Assembly: GCA_947462335.1 (NCBI GenBank)
Contig: OX381721.1
Coordinates: 41,752,488 to 41,816,487 of the forward strand
Direction of reading: 5' to 3'
DNA length: 64,000 bases
Origin: Harmothoe impar
Lineage: Eukaryota > Annelida > Polychaeta > Phyllodocida > Polynoidae
The translations under genes and the position numbers were made by a program. Below, one piece after another: positions 54,006 through 64,000 of this stretch (positions within the stretch are counted from its first letter, which is position 1; each line of letters begins with the position of its first letter). The notes beneath the pieces are model-generated. The model worked only from the letters and a program-made list of their open reading frames with translations, made no database searches and had not been told where the DNA came from.

Positions 54006-57000
54006 CTCTAGGAGCGGGGATCCCCCCTCCCCTCCCCTCTATTTAAAAAATGACCACTCCCTTACATGGATGTGTATGACATACACCTGTTTGTCTGCAT
54101 TAGGTGGGGGTGGGGGGAGGGGGTCTGATGGGTCCATGATAGTGATTGATCCGCACACCAGAGGTCAGTATAGGCGCCATAACACGCGTCCTAGGCGAGA
54201 AGATAAACAGTGTCTCGTCGGATATTATCCGCCGATAAGGTCGTGTCAACACCCTGTGTGGTGGTTAGTACACACTGCCGGGCGGGGAGATAACAGACAT
54301 GGTTGTTTTAGGTCTAGACAAGGCTGTGGAATGCTTATCTATACTGTAGAGGGGAGATCTGCATGTTGGGGTGTGCTAAGACTATATGCAGTGATATGTA
54401 TTAATCATATATATATGCATATATACAGATGTACAATTATCTTTAAAATGCACATATACAGCACCTATACTGCCCTACATCCATGTGCAGTTAGTACTAT
54501 TTATAATATTACTAAATGGAAAGTCCTGATTATCAGGGTAGATACGCTATCAGCAGGTGTAGTATTAGTATCATTGGATATCAATGGACGCTGTGATGTG
54601 TTTGCATTGATCAAGAGTAGACAAACAGGTGAGAAAGTATAACATGGCTGGTGTCTATTAGAAATTTCTAAAATTCCGTGTTTTCCTTGTTTTCAGGTAC
54701 ACAGCACCCCCATCTACTGTAATAGGGCTTTCAATCTAAAAATGGTAGTTGGGTAGCTTCTAAATGATATGAGAGGACTGGTCAAATTGGTACATAAGGT
54801 TCAGCAACGTCACATTATAAAGCTAAATTAGTCAATTGGTATCCTCAAGTATCTTTCTGGACAGGGACATGCAATAAGTATTGAAATCATGTCATCAACA
54901 TCTGTAGTAACTTCCCATATGAAGCACGTACAGCACAAAATAAGGCATTGACCCAAGTCTCCTCCAGGAGCAGCAGAAAGTTATAGTATGTGTGTTACTA
55001 CTGTTACTGAAGAACTCCACTCCTCCTGTCCCTGTAGGGGCTGCCCTAGTTGGCCAGTTCAGGTGAGATTACCGCGGTTTCCACGCCATATTACCCCATT
55101 AGAGTGGTTGGTGCCTGGAGGGGCACAGGGGTGGGATGGGAGGGTGACAGGCTGAGCCGTTCTGTACAGTATAGGGAGGGCAGGGATCCACAGGCTGGCA
55201 CATGGAGGGAGGGCAGCGCCGTGGAGGACTGTTGCTTAAGGCTGAGGGGTAGACAGAGGGGTCAGACGCAGGAGGAAGGTCTTAGAGGCTGCTGGAGGGT
55301 GACTGGCGGTCGGCCCTAAGTGTGGTGAGATCCCGGTGCCGGTTGGACTTAACCCTGGAGCAGATTGCTGCAGCCTGGGGCAACCCAACCCCGCCAGGAG
55401 GCTATGAATTTAGATGCAGACGCCTTCTGGTACGTCCTCCTTGAGCCCTACCCCTCTTCCTCCAGTACCCCCTCGCCATCTCCAGTGTAAATCTCCCCCA
55501 GACAAGTAAAGGGCATTTGCTCGGACCGAAACTGGAAAATGGCCCTACATGACCGGCCTGGTATAGTGAATTTATTCTTCCTCCAGGGTGGGACCTCTCC
55601 CTGTCGTTCTTCCTTAACGCAGGTATGGTCAAAGGTGACTGTATCGGAATGCTGCCGTTCTGATGATGGCGTGAGGACTACTGTGATGGACATATAGACT
55701 GGGGAAGGTATATGTAAATGGTGCTGGAAAGTGCTGTAAAGGCATCCTGGGGGTTAACCTTGGGTTGGTACATGTTGCAATAGCCAAGATGGTGGGTGAT
55801 TTAGTGGAGAAATGCACCTACTGCTGCCCCTTATATTGCAGAGTGACATTCTGGGATATGGTCCCAAAAAGTGGTTACCTATGTATTTTATACTCCCCAA
55901 GCGTTCCCATGACTTTGAAAGCTGAAAATGGCAGTTTAACCATGAAGAGATTGATCGGGGTCCACCGTTATTTTTCCACCGACATTATTTTGCGGTTATA
56001 TATCTATTGAATCGCCATTAATTGTGTCAAATTTAATCATTGTCGAAAGCATATTAAAATTAAATAGTTTATTAGTTCAAAATAATCAACATTCTGATGT
56101 TAAAGGGTAACAGATTTGAATATTCAATATTTAAAAAAAAAAGAGTTTGAAGTTTGAAGTGTAAACAGTGCATTGTACACCCGACACGGTTTACAATATT
56201 ATACATACAGAAAAACATGGTGATCCGAATTGCTGAGTCCACATTTGGGGTGTGGGCGATCAACACATGGGCTCAAAAGTCTATTCTGGCTCTCACAGTG
56301 AGAGCTGACATCCCAGGCCATGCCATTGCAAAGCAAGCCAGACAAAAATGTGTGCAATTCAATAAATGCGTCCGCTGAACTGCAAGGGTGTTCAATACTC
56401 AAGGACCGATGTCTGCCCTAAGGGTAGCAAAATGGGGATGAGCTGGAAAGTGGGAGGGGGTGGGGGAGAGGTGTGGAGGTATTGAGGCCTCTCATGTATA
56501 GATCCCTGCCCTCTATTTGATTTTTGAAGCGGCCACCTTTGCCGATTAGTGGGACCTAATAGGGATTCTATTGTCAATTAATCCCCATTTATTCCCAAGT
56601 TGGATCGACATGGCACTGTGTGAGCTGCTCTGGGGGTAGGTAAAACATTGAGTTGCTCATAGACTGCTGTAGAGCGCTGCTGGTGGAGACTGAGCTGTTC
56701 CATACATCAAGGGGAATGGTGTCCAACTCCACACAAGGTTTATTGATGATGGAGTTAGGGTAGAGCAACAGCTGGTTAGACCTATAGGGCTACAGTATAC
56801 AGCGTTGGGTGGCAAGCGAACTTTAGGCATTGTCTCATTAGATAGATACAGGTTGATAGTCTTTGAGTGGGTTACATCTTTGACCGGGTGACTTCTTTGA
56901 CCGGGTGAAGTCTTTGACCGCCAAGCTTCAAAATGACGTTTAAAAAAAAAAGAAACGGGATCTCATTCTTCACGGCCACGTTCTCTACGGCGACGTAGTG

Positions 57001-57142
57001 AAACTTACTACGAAACCAATCTAGAAGTGAATTTTTGGGAATAGATTTACTCTAATTGGTCCAAAATGATGGCCTTAGTTTGGATCGATTCTTGTGAACC
57101 TGTACATCTGCACTTGCACCGGACTGTCGCATATAAACATAA
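54006..57142. other. 3.1 kb without a recognised gene
   Basis: A 223-codon plus frame (53971-54642) starts inside the duplication and runs through low-complexity and unique DNA. Its translation shows no family motif. 56877-56926 holds three copies of TCTTTGACCGGGTGA. The rest is mixed sequence with GAGCTGCTC words near 56622. Confidence 0.4.
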
Positions 57143-58678
57143 ATCCTTCATTATACTGATGAGGAAATAATCAAATGTGTGCAGGATATTGACATCTCTA
57201 AGTCATCTGCTATTGAATACTTGCCTTCTAATATATTTAAGAATGTTATTCTACATAATCCGTCCAGATTCATAAAAATAATACGTTTATGTCTTACTAC
57301 CGGTATCATTCCAAAAACTTGGAAAATAGCCACTGTTACTCCCCTACCCAAGGGTGGTGACTCGTCTGACGTCTCTAACCTAAGGCCCATCAGTTTATTA
57401 CCCATTCCAGGAAAAATTCTCGAAAGACTCATGCACAATAAAATTAGCGTTCACATTCAGGAAAATAATATCTTAACCAAATTTCAAGGGGGGTATCAAA
57501 AAGGGAAGTCAACAATTGACTCTATTAGCGTATTTGTTGATGATATTTTATTAAATAGAAATAAAGGAGCCTTCACCTTAGCAGCCTTCATCGATATCAA
57601 GAAGGCTTTTGATTCCGTAAATTACACTATCCTTCTGGCCAAATTGCAAAAATATGGTATTAAAAATAGATCCCTGACGCTGATTGAGAATTACCTGTCA
57701 GACAGACACCAATGCACAGTGGCTAATAACACACGCTCTAACCTAGCTAGCCTGTCCTGTGGCGTGCCACAGGGCTCAATATTGGGTCCTTTATTTTTTC
57801 TATTATATATGAATGATTGTATTTCAGCGCGTGATATTCATAAAACAATGTTGTATGCCGATGACTCGGTTTTGTATGTTTCGGGAAATGTCTTCAATAC
57901 TGCTTCTAATTTACTCTCTGATGCCCTACACAAATTTCTTGTGTGGGCAACAAAGAATAAATTGACTATAAATATTAATAAGACTAAATTAATGACTTTT
58001 GCGTCAAATAAACGCCTTCTTTTATTACCTAAGCCTGTAATATACATGGGTGATACTAGATTAAAACATGTTAGCTCTTATAAATATTTGGGCGTCATAT
58101 TAGATCAAGAACTAAATTTCAATGCACATGTAAATAACCTGATAAAGAACATTCGTTTCAAAAACATGCTGTTGTATAGAGCAAAGAAAAAGATGACATC
58201 TGATGCTCTCCTAAGGGTCTATGTGAGTCACGCCTTATCAGTCATTGATTATGCCGATATTTTGTATACGAATGCAAGTCACGATTGTCTTGAAAAACTG
58301 CAACGTCAGCAAAATAGAGCCTTAAAAACTTGCTTAGACAAGCACATTCTTACACCTACTGATCATGTTCATGCGCTAGCAAAACTTCCAAAATTAGAGG
58401 AGAGAAGAAAAGCTCATGTGAAAATATACGCATTTAAGAGATCTAGATGTGAAGAATTTCTAACCAATCCTGTTCGTCAAACCAGACATAACATATCTCC
58501 TGTACTAAAGTATGCGACTATACATTGTGCCTCGTACGAAAAGAGCCCTGAGGTAACCTGTGCACAGAGCTGGAATGCCCTTTTACCACATGTTAGAGCC
58601 ACAGAAACCCTGAGTGAATTTAAGACATTGGTGAAGAAAACACTCCTTGAGTCAATTCCTGAAATCACAGGAAACTAA
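57143..58678 (+). CDS. Reverse transcriptase of a non-LTR retrotransposon (partial ORF2)
   Basis: The enzyme copies LINE RNA into DNA at the target site. Counting from VQDIDISKSS (57179), the visible blocks are: NLRPISLLP at about 68-76; FIDIKKAFDSVN at 138-149, holding the first catalytic Asp; GVPQGSILGPLFFLLYMND at 195-213; YADD at 226-229, holding the other two catalytic Asp; and KYLGVILDQ at 302-310 (thumb). A C-terminal domain of about 190 residues follows, as in Jockey/CR1-like ORF2 proteins. There are no stops or frameshifts over about 510 codons, so the copy is young. The open frame continues upstream of 57179 to 57143 (TDEEIIKCVQ resembles the start of the RT region). No true initiation codon or endonuclease domain is present. 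I cannot decide the clade beyond the Jockey/CR1/L2-like group. Confidence 0.93.
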   Translation: MLHYTDEEIIKCVQDIDISKSSAIEYLPSNIFKNVILHNPSRFIKIIRLCLTTGIIPKTWKIATVTPLPKGGDSSDVSNLRPISLLPIPGKILERLMHNKISVHIQENNILTKFQGGYQKGKSTIDSISVFVDDILLNRNKGAFTLAAFIDIKKAFDSVNYTILLAKLQKYGIKNRSLTLIENYLSDRHQCTVANNTRSNLASLSCGVPQGSILGPLFFLLYMNDCISARDIHKTMLYADDSVLYVSGNVFNTASNLLSDALHKFLVWATKNKLTININKTKLMTFASNKRLLLLPKPVIYMGDTRLKHVSSYKYLGVILDQELNFNAHVNNLIKNIRFKNMLLYRAKKKMTSDALLRVYVSHALSVIDYADILYTNASHDCLEKLQRQQNRALKTCLDKHILTPTDHVHALAKLPKLEERRKAHVKIYAFKRSRCEEFLTNPVRQTRHNISPVLKYATIHCASYEKSPEVTCAQSWNALLPHVRATETLSEFKTLVKKTLLESIPEITGN

Positions 58679-59070
58679 AATATATGTGTAAACTTATGGA
58701 GTATTTGTATTTATTAAGAGTTTTTTATTTTAAATAGGGGTTTTTAGCATCATGACTTTAAATACCTGTCCATACTTATTTCTCAGCGTATCTTGCAAAC
58801 AAGAAATGTTATTATAGCCCGTGTCTGATTATACTCTGTTTAATATATGGTAAGACCTTAACAACAGTCTACTGATGGTCTTACCATTTCTTTATTTACC
58901 GCTTGAAAACCACAGTCATATAATTCTCAATTAACCGTGTTGATGTATGGATGTGCGTACCGGTACGCCTTAGTACGCACTGCTTATGAATCTTCAATTG
59001 TGTCTAAGAAACCGTCAAACTAAATGGTCAATAAAGAAAATCTCGTTCTTAAAAATCTCGTTCTTAAAAA
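57143..59070 (+). mobile_element. 5'-truncated non-LTR retrotransposon (LINE)
   Basis: It consists of an open reverse-transcriptase frame, about 390 bp of 3' UTR, AATAAA at 59030-59035, and two tail repeats of AAAATCTCGTTCTT (59037-59050 and 59052-59065). LINEs of the CR1/L2/RTE/Jockey type often end in such short tandem repeats instead of poly-A. The endonuclease and any ORF1 are absent upstream, so this is a typical 5'-truncated, dead-on-arrival copy. The exact 5' junction is not certain. Confidence 0.85.
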
Positions 59071-59524
59071 ATATCAGATGTGATCTTTGTAACTATTTTG
59101 GTGATTATTGACTCAGGGTAACTGAGTAATACTAAACGACCCAGCCAAGGTTTAAGACGTTTTTGTTACATAGGAGAATGTCTGTCATTCAGCCTGTATG
59201 ACAGACAGAGATGAGATAACTAAAAAGACAGATGGGCAAGGTCGGGGGACAAATGTTTCCTTCGAAAACAAAATTGAAATGTCTTTCCTTCCTGGTGTAA
59301 TTAGCCTGCGATCTTTAGGTAGTAATTTTTCTCTTTTCCTTAAACTCTTAGGTATTCTTAAATTGCTACCCTCTAAATGAAAGGTACATAGGCTTCAGTG
59401 TTAAAGCAAAGATAGAAATGACTACTTTTGCCAATCTGTCCCATATTTCTCTCTTCACACGCAGAAATGCCATCTTCTACAGTGGAAATACCCTCAAACA
59501 CACAATAAAAACCATCTAAAACGT
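59071..59524. other. Unannotated, no gene seen
   Basis: Short spacer between the LINE and the exon-like pair. No signal found. Confidence 0.45.
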
Positions 59525-59818
59525 TTAAATTAAATTTAAATAAAAGTTTCCAACACAGAGCACCACCAAAAGATATTTTAGTTCCTCTAGTGACCGTTCA
59601 CCAAAGGGTGGCGCCACCCCTACTTCTCGTACCCTCCGAGAAGTCCACGATATAACACGAGAGTTGGCAGCCACATCCCCAGCATAAAAGGAGTGTTCCG
59701 AGTAGACCGCAACCACAGAGAGCAAACTTCGATAGAAGAAAGAACCAATACTGCCAAAGAAGCAGAAATCGAGGTAAATGCTCTGTCGTAGGATCGCTGA
59801 AGCAGTAACATATGACAT
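59525..59818 (-). CDS. Exon-like segment, diverged duplicate of 59846-60114
   Basis: The minus-strand frame contains GDVAANSRVISWTSRRVREV, then GVAPPFGERSLEELK. It resembles GDTVSLSL...AVSLTSCGVRQLLVAPPYLLPVERELK in the neighbouring segment. The shared pattern is GD, S-TS--VR, VAPP and ER-L--LK. Conservation of the frame at protein level while DNA diverged suggests coding origin. It could be a duplicated last exon or part of a repeat. I do not recognise the family, and the exon limits are unknown. Confidence 0.3.
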   Translation of the reverse strand: MSYVTASAILRQSIYLDFCFFGSIGSFFYRSLLSVVAVYSEHSFYAGDVAANSRVISWTSRRVREVGVAPPFGERSLEELKYLLVVLCVGNFYLNLI

Positions 59819-59845
59819 GGTATGACATGTTTTCTTTTTTTTAAT

Positions 59846-60114
59846 TTAGCTTTTTAGTTCTCTCTCCACCGGTAAAAGATATGGTGGCGCCACTAGCAGT
59901 TGTCGTACTCCACAAGAAGTCAGCGAGACGGCACGACCGTCCAACAGCGACAGTGACACCGTATCTCCGCCGTTTATCGTCCGATCAACTTGCTTTTTGA
60001 TAGGGACAAAAGGCAGTACATGCCGCAGCCTGCAACTGTCACCCACACCCACCTGCACACCCTGACCCACCTGCTCTCCAACACCCACCTGCTCACCCAC
60101 ATCCACCTGCTGGC
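59846..60114 (-). CDS. Candidate terminal exon, unknown protein
   Basis: Read on the minus strand, a splice-acceptor-like TTCCATTTCAG ends at 60115. It is followed by an open frame of about 88 codons to a TAA at 59846: a Gly/Val/Gln-rich start (GQQVDVGEQVGVGEQVGQGV), then DSCRLRHVLPFVPIKKQVDR and VAPPYLLPVERELKS. A donor-like CAGG|GTAAGC lies upstream at about 60255, but the frame there closes after eight codons, so the upstream exon is uncertain. I do not recognise the product. The Gly/Val part could also come from a short GTGGGTGAGCAG repeat. Confidence 0.35.
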
Positions 60115-60119
60115 CTGAA

Positions 60120-61453
60120 ATGGAATAACATACATGTATGACACATGACTTGAGGGTACTTTTTAACAAGGAATTCATTTCTTATGCCAGAATTGACCAA
60201 TGAATGATTATAAGGGAGTATTATATCTAAGTACATGATAAGCTCCAGCTCCAGCTTACCCTGAGTCATCTGTGAGGCCACTCACACGCTCAATCTTTTA
60301 ATGGTATCTGCTTTGAAAGATGACGATGTATCTATGAGAAATCAATAACAGTGTTCATATCACACATACACATCACATCCTTAGACATAAAAGTGTGTAT
60401 CTCTGCAAATATTTAATTCATATAACTACTATACAACATATGCATATCAATGTTGATTTAGATTCATTATCTGAGATATGTAAGTATATGTATGTGTTTG
60501 TCGAGAGACTGAAACCGATTAGATGGTTAACATTGCCAAGTACATGTAATAGACTTGACCAAGGGTGTATAAAGAATGCAGGCAATATTCCATATATATA
60601 TATATTCAAACTATACAACGAAGCCCCTTTCCAACTGTCCCCATTCAAGGGCAGATTACTCCCTAAAGTCTCTCTGAATTATCTGGTTTCCAACAAAGTG
60701 GGAGTTGCACAAATCCGAAGCTTAAACATCTCCCATAAAGTATGTAAATGGGTGCGGCTGGACTATGTGCTGGGAGGAGAGCTAGACCCTCATGGGACCA
60801 CTTGCTGGGTCTGAGGATGTGTGTGGGATCTTTTTGCTGTTTTTACCTCTTTTTATTAAGTGGGACCAACTACCGCTTAGTGATACGCCATGGGACAGTC
60901 GTGTCGACATGCATTGGTCTTTTACCTTGGGGGACTGGTACCTATCAGTCCATCGGTAGTTCCCTGTGACACACCAGTACCAGCAACCAGCCCTCCTATA
61001 ACCGCCATTTTGTCCCATTGACAATACTAACCACCGGCACGGTTCCACCAGTCCGGAATAATCTCGCTTGTAAACGAGCGCCTGACTAAAATGTCCCTAT
61101 TCGGAATAGTTCACCCATTTAAAACTGCCTACCCCGAGCGCAATTTGATTATGGAATTGGGAGCTAAATAACTCTCGGGTAATTGTTTATGTTACCGGGG
61201 TGGTTTTGGAGGAGCCTTTGTCTTGTGAGCCGCGATTGAAATAATAGTAATTATGAAATATGAGTTGGAGACAAGTGAATTAGCTCCTCCAGAGGGCCTG
61301 GGAGGGCTGTAGAGATGTGCTGCTCAAAGCTGCTCATGGGTGCTTTGAGCTGCTCGTCCCTTTCAGTCGCTGAGTCGCTCTTAAAGCAGCTGCCCTATAC
61401 TGTAGCATGATGCAGGCAGCGTCACTCCATTGAAGGTTCATGTGGATATCCCG
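60120..61453. other. Unannotated, no gene seen
   Basis: AT-rich then mixed sequence. GCTGCTC-type words cluster at 61318-61400. The 139-codon frame at 60395-60814 has no recognisable motif. Confidence 0.45.
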
Positions 61454-61660
61454 ACCTTAAAGTGCTCTAATGGGTTATGCCCTTTGTCTTCATGATGCCT
61501 GAAGGAATGCAGCCATCAGGACGACCATTCGGGAGTGTATCAACCCCGTATGCTTGGCATGATGCGTGCATGCAGCACTGATGAGTTACTCGCCAGGGCT
61601 GCATTGATGCTACTTGAGAATAAAGGGAAGAATACATGTGTTTGACCCTTAGAGGGTTAA
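61454..61660. mobile_element. Family 1 MITE, copy 8
   Basis: It begins CCTTAAAGTGCTC and ends CTTAGAGGGTTAA. The core is GATGAGTTACTCGCCAGGG followed by GCTGCATTGATGC. The palindrome at 61670-61717 starts ten bases after its right end. Confidence 0.65.
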
Positions 61661-61669
61661 CAAATCCAC

Positions 61670-61717
61670 CTCGTTCCCCAATACTACAGGGCCGGCCCTG
61701 TAGTATTAGGGAACGAG
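61670..61717. repeat. 48-bp near-perfect palindrome
   Basis: CTCGTTCCCCAATACTACAG(GGCC) is followed without spacer by its inverse (GGCC)CTGTAGTATTAGGGAACG(AG). The two 24-bp arms differ at one position (CCCC versus CCCT on comparison). Confidence 0.9.
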
Positions 61718-63537
61718 CACCCTAAAAACGTCGAAACCAGTTTTTGTTGTGTGTTTATATAAGACCCGTTACCCTATTACTACAGTTCCAGTTCTCTCCT
61801 TGAAATGATTATGACGATCAGCCCTAGTAATTGTCACATGTCATTATTGCCCTTATCATGATAATGGTGATACAAACTGTGCTGCCGGCAGGTGTTTCGA
61901 TCACAAGTAGGTACACAATTATCTCAGGCCCAAAAATCTATAAACAGAATTCCCTGTCCTTTTGATTCTGAAACATTTATCAGACTGACTATTATCTCGA
62001 CAACATGAAGCAGTCCCAATCCCTAAAGATGATACAATGCATAATACAATAGTGTACTAGCAAGGGGTGTTAGGCCACTCTGTATAGTGTGACTATTTCA
62101 TATATATATACAATGTCGCCACACTAACTGCACATAACAGATATGCACCACCACTGATGTCAAACCATGTACATCACTCCCAGTGCTGTGGCTCTATACC
62201 ATGCTGACAGGATTGCTGGCTCAGCCTCTGGTGTGAGTGAGGTGGGTGGTTCTGGCTGTGGTCTGTCTGTACTGATGATGCTGTGAGAAGGGGAGGCAGT
62301 AGTTACAGCCCTCTGTTTAATCATGACACCACCCTCCCACCTCCTACCTACAGACTATGACCTATAGCGTGGACACATTGGTGTGGCATGTCCTAAGCTG
62401 GTCCTAGATATGAATATTTCATTTGCCACACAGCTCACCCGCCATATACTGCTATTAATCTCCATTGCCTGACTACAACACTCAAACCTAGCCAGAAACC
62501 CTCCCTCCCCCCAAGCAGATTGCTTTGCAGCAAGTTTCCATGTCAGTCTTGTGTAATACCCTAATTTTCCCACCCTTGTACTTTTTTCGGATTTCTTTTT
62601 GCACAGGTTCCCTTTCAATTTGCAGCTTTTTTTTCACAAGAGACACAGCCATTGCTGAATCAAAGCAATTAGGCAATGCAATACAATGTGAATAGGCTTA
62701 ATTTTCAAATACCTCTGTTCATTTTAGTGTGGCCATTGTTTGTAACATAATGGTCCATATTTTTTCTCATTTGTCAGACATTGCAAACCGAAAAATCCGC
62801 CATTATGTCTTTTACTTGCAGACCGATAAGGTCACCATTTAGTAGTTTTCTCTTCTATCAAGCAACCAAGCTTAATATAAATATATATCCAGTGAACTAG
62901 ATGCTCTGGTATAATTCATCATGAACATGATAGACACTGTACACTAATGATAGAAAATTGATTTTGACAAGTAAGTTGTGTTATTAGTTTGTTAAAAATA
63001 CATGTAAACCTGTGTTGATAATAATGTTTTATCATTAGTAATATTATTACTACAATGAAGAATTTCAGGAAACTCTGCATTGGTGAATCAATGGTAGAAT
63101 GGCACTACAGAGGGTAATGGTGGAAATCCTTTTTTAAACTTTTCCCTACAGTGGTGAAACTGAAATGAATCACCACATGAACCCTTACAATATACACCTA
63201 TGGTATGGAGTTCCTTAATACCTGGTAGGATAGACTATGACTGCACCACCTGGCAGGATAGACAGACCATCACAGGTAGTGGTGGCAGGCTGGGAGGCCG
63301 CTGGGCAGGGTAGTTAGTGGAGATTGTCCCCCAAGGAGGAGGAGCCGGCCATGCTGTCAGGCAGGGTAAAGGAGGCGTTAGTGGTGTGATTTAGACTCCT
63401 GATTACTAGACACGCCAGTCACCATCATCATACCAAATACCCATATGTTCACGCTGGACACGTGACAAGCCACGCCGCCATCTTGGATTTGGATGGCTAC
63501 TCTGGTTTCCTCTAGAGAAAAGCAGGGGTTTCGGCCA
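61718..63537. other. 1.8 kb without a recognised gene
   Basis: AT-rich, no repeat arms or coding signal seen. Confidence 0.5.
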
Positions 63538-63792
63538 TTAAAGGCCGCATGGTGCTTTATAATGCATTATGCCATGCATCATCATGGCTTTATCGACAAT
63601 GCTGCATTCAAGTATCATGATGATCCTACATGGTTGATACAAACATCCCCAAATGGGCATAATGATGCATGAATGCATCCCTGGCGAGTAGAGTCGTCGG
63701 GGCTTGGAGCTGCAGTCATGCATCCCCATGCATCGTGATGATTAAGGACATTGTAGGTGATATTAAAGCAGTATGCGGCCCTTAAAGGGTTA
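63538..63792. mobile_element. Family 1 MITE, copy 9
   Basis: It starts TTAAAGGCCGCATGGTGC and ends AGTATGCGGCCCTTAAAGGG, giving terminal inverted repeats of about 18 bp. The interior carries GAATGCATCCCTGGCGAGTA and ATGCATCATCATGG. Confidence 0.7.
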
Positions 63793-64000
63793 GAGATGGA
63801 ACGCAGGGTAGTGCCAGTGGTAGCCATCTTAAGCTGGCGTCCCTCGGTCAAACACCAGAACGAGGCCGATTTCCGTTTAGGGGTGGCGTCCCCTACAGGC
63901 AGGTTTCTACACTATGATCAATCAGGTATCAATTGACACAAATAGCTGTGGTTGTCCACAGAATGTGTGTGTGTGTATGTGTGTGTCGAAGAGGGGGGGG
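63793..64000. other. Right edge with a (TG)n run
   Basis: Unique sequence ending in a short TGTG microsatellite (about 63964-63987) and poly-G. No gene is visible. Confidence 0.6.

Noticed and set aside
53971..54642. 223-codon open frame
   Set aside because: It starts inside a tandem duplication, crosses poly-G sequence and shows no domain, codon pattern or splice context. It is probably chance.
57179..57181. Translation start of the reverse transcriptase
   Set aside because: The codon is GTG inside a frame that is open to 57143. The protein is truncated at its 5' side and has no real start here.

Overview
This 64 kb window looks like intergenic or intronic DNA from an animal with a repeat-rich genome, most likely a marine invertebrate. 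I cannot name the species. The reasons are very low coding density, AT-rich DNA with scattered GC-rich islands, long microsatellites, many inverted-repeat (foldback/MITE) families, tRNA-derived SINE-like modules and a non-LTR retrotransposon. No host protein-coding gene can be recognised with confidence. Nothing here resembles bacterial, phage or organelle DNA. Only two long reading frames look real. One is a non-LTR reverse transcriptase at about 57.1-58.7 kb. The other is an unidentified 287-codon frame at 41.2-42.1 kb inside a large transposon.

The centrepiece is a 9,664 bp element at 33998-43661. It has terminal inverted repeats of about 719 and 649 bp, ends in AG...CT, and is flanked by the 6-bp target duplication AATAGG. 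Those hallmarks fit the Polinton/Maverick group, but none of that group's proteins is visible. It is therefore best read as a non-autonomous derivative or an undescribed lineage. Each TIR holds a 69-bp tandem array packed with CACGTG palindromes, CCGGAAGT words, CCAAT words and E2F-like GGCGGGAA plus TTCAAA words, then a G-rich tract, then a 47-bp hairpin with perfect 21-bp arms. The interior carries the orphan gene, a CAG-rich minisatellite, tRNA-like words, and a duplicated module with TATA words and a stem-loop next to AATAAA on the minus strand.

The rest is a mosaic of small mobile elements. Family 1 (TTAA ends, palindromic core CTGGCGAGTTACTCGCCAG) occurs at nine places. Family 2 (AGAAAAGTGAGAGTCATTG arms) has three copies, and family 3 (GGTTTGTTTC arms) has three copies plus a fragment. 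There are three CACTG...CAGTG elements with 2-bp duplications; two of them contain tRNA-like modules. The copy at 47954-50404 was invaded by a 1.1 kb foldback that was itself invaded by a 0.9 kb foldback. Further features are a 1.45 kb tandem duplication at 51.0-54.0 kb, an 83-bp triplicate at 27.5 kb, a 36-bp degenerate minisatellite at 19 kb, and a 48-bp near-perfect palindrome at 61.67 kb.

Possible host signals are weak: two CpG-rich patches with the CRE palindrome TGACGTCA (18.6-18.74 and 26.74-26.83 kb), a CTCF-like word inside a foldback element (1.08 kb), and a pair of diverged minus-strand exon-like segments (59.5-60.1 kb).
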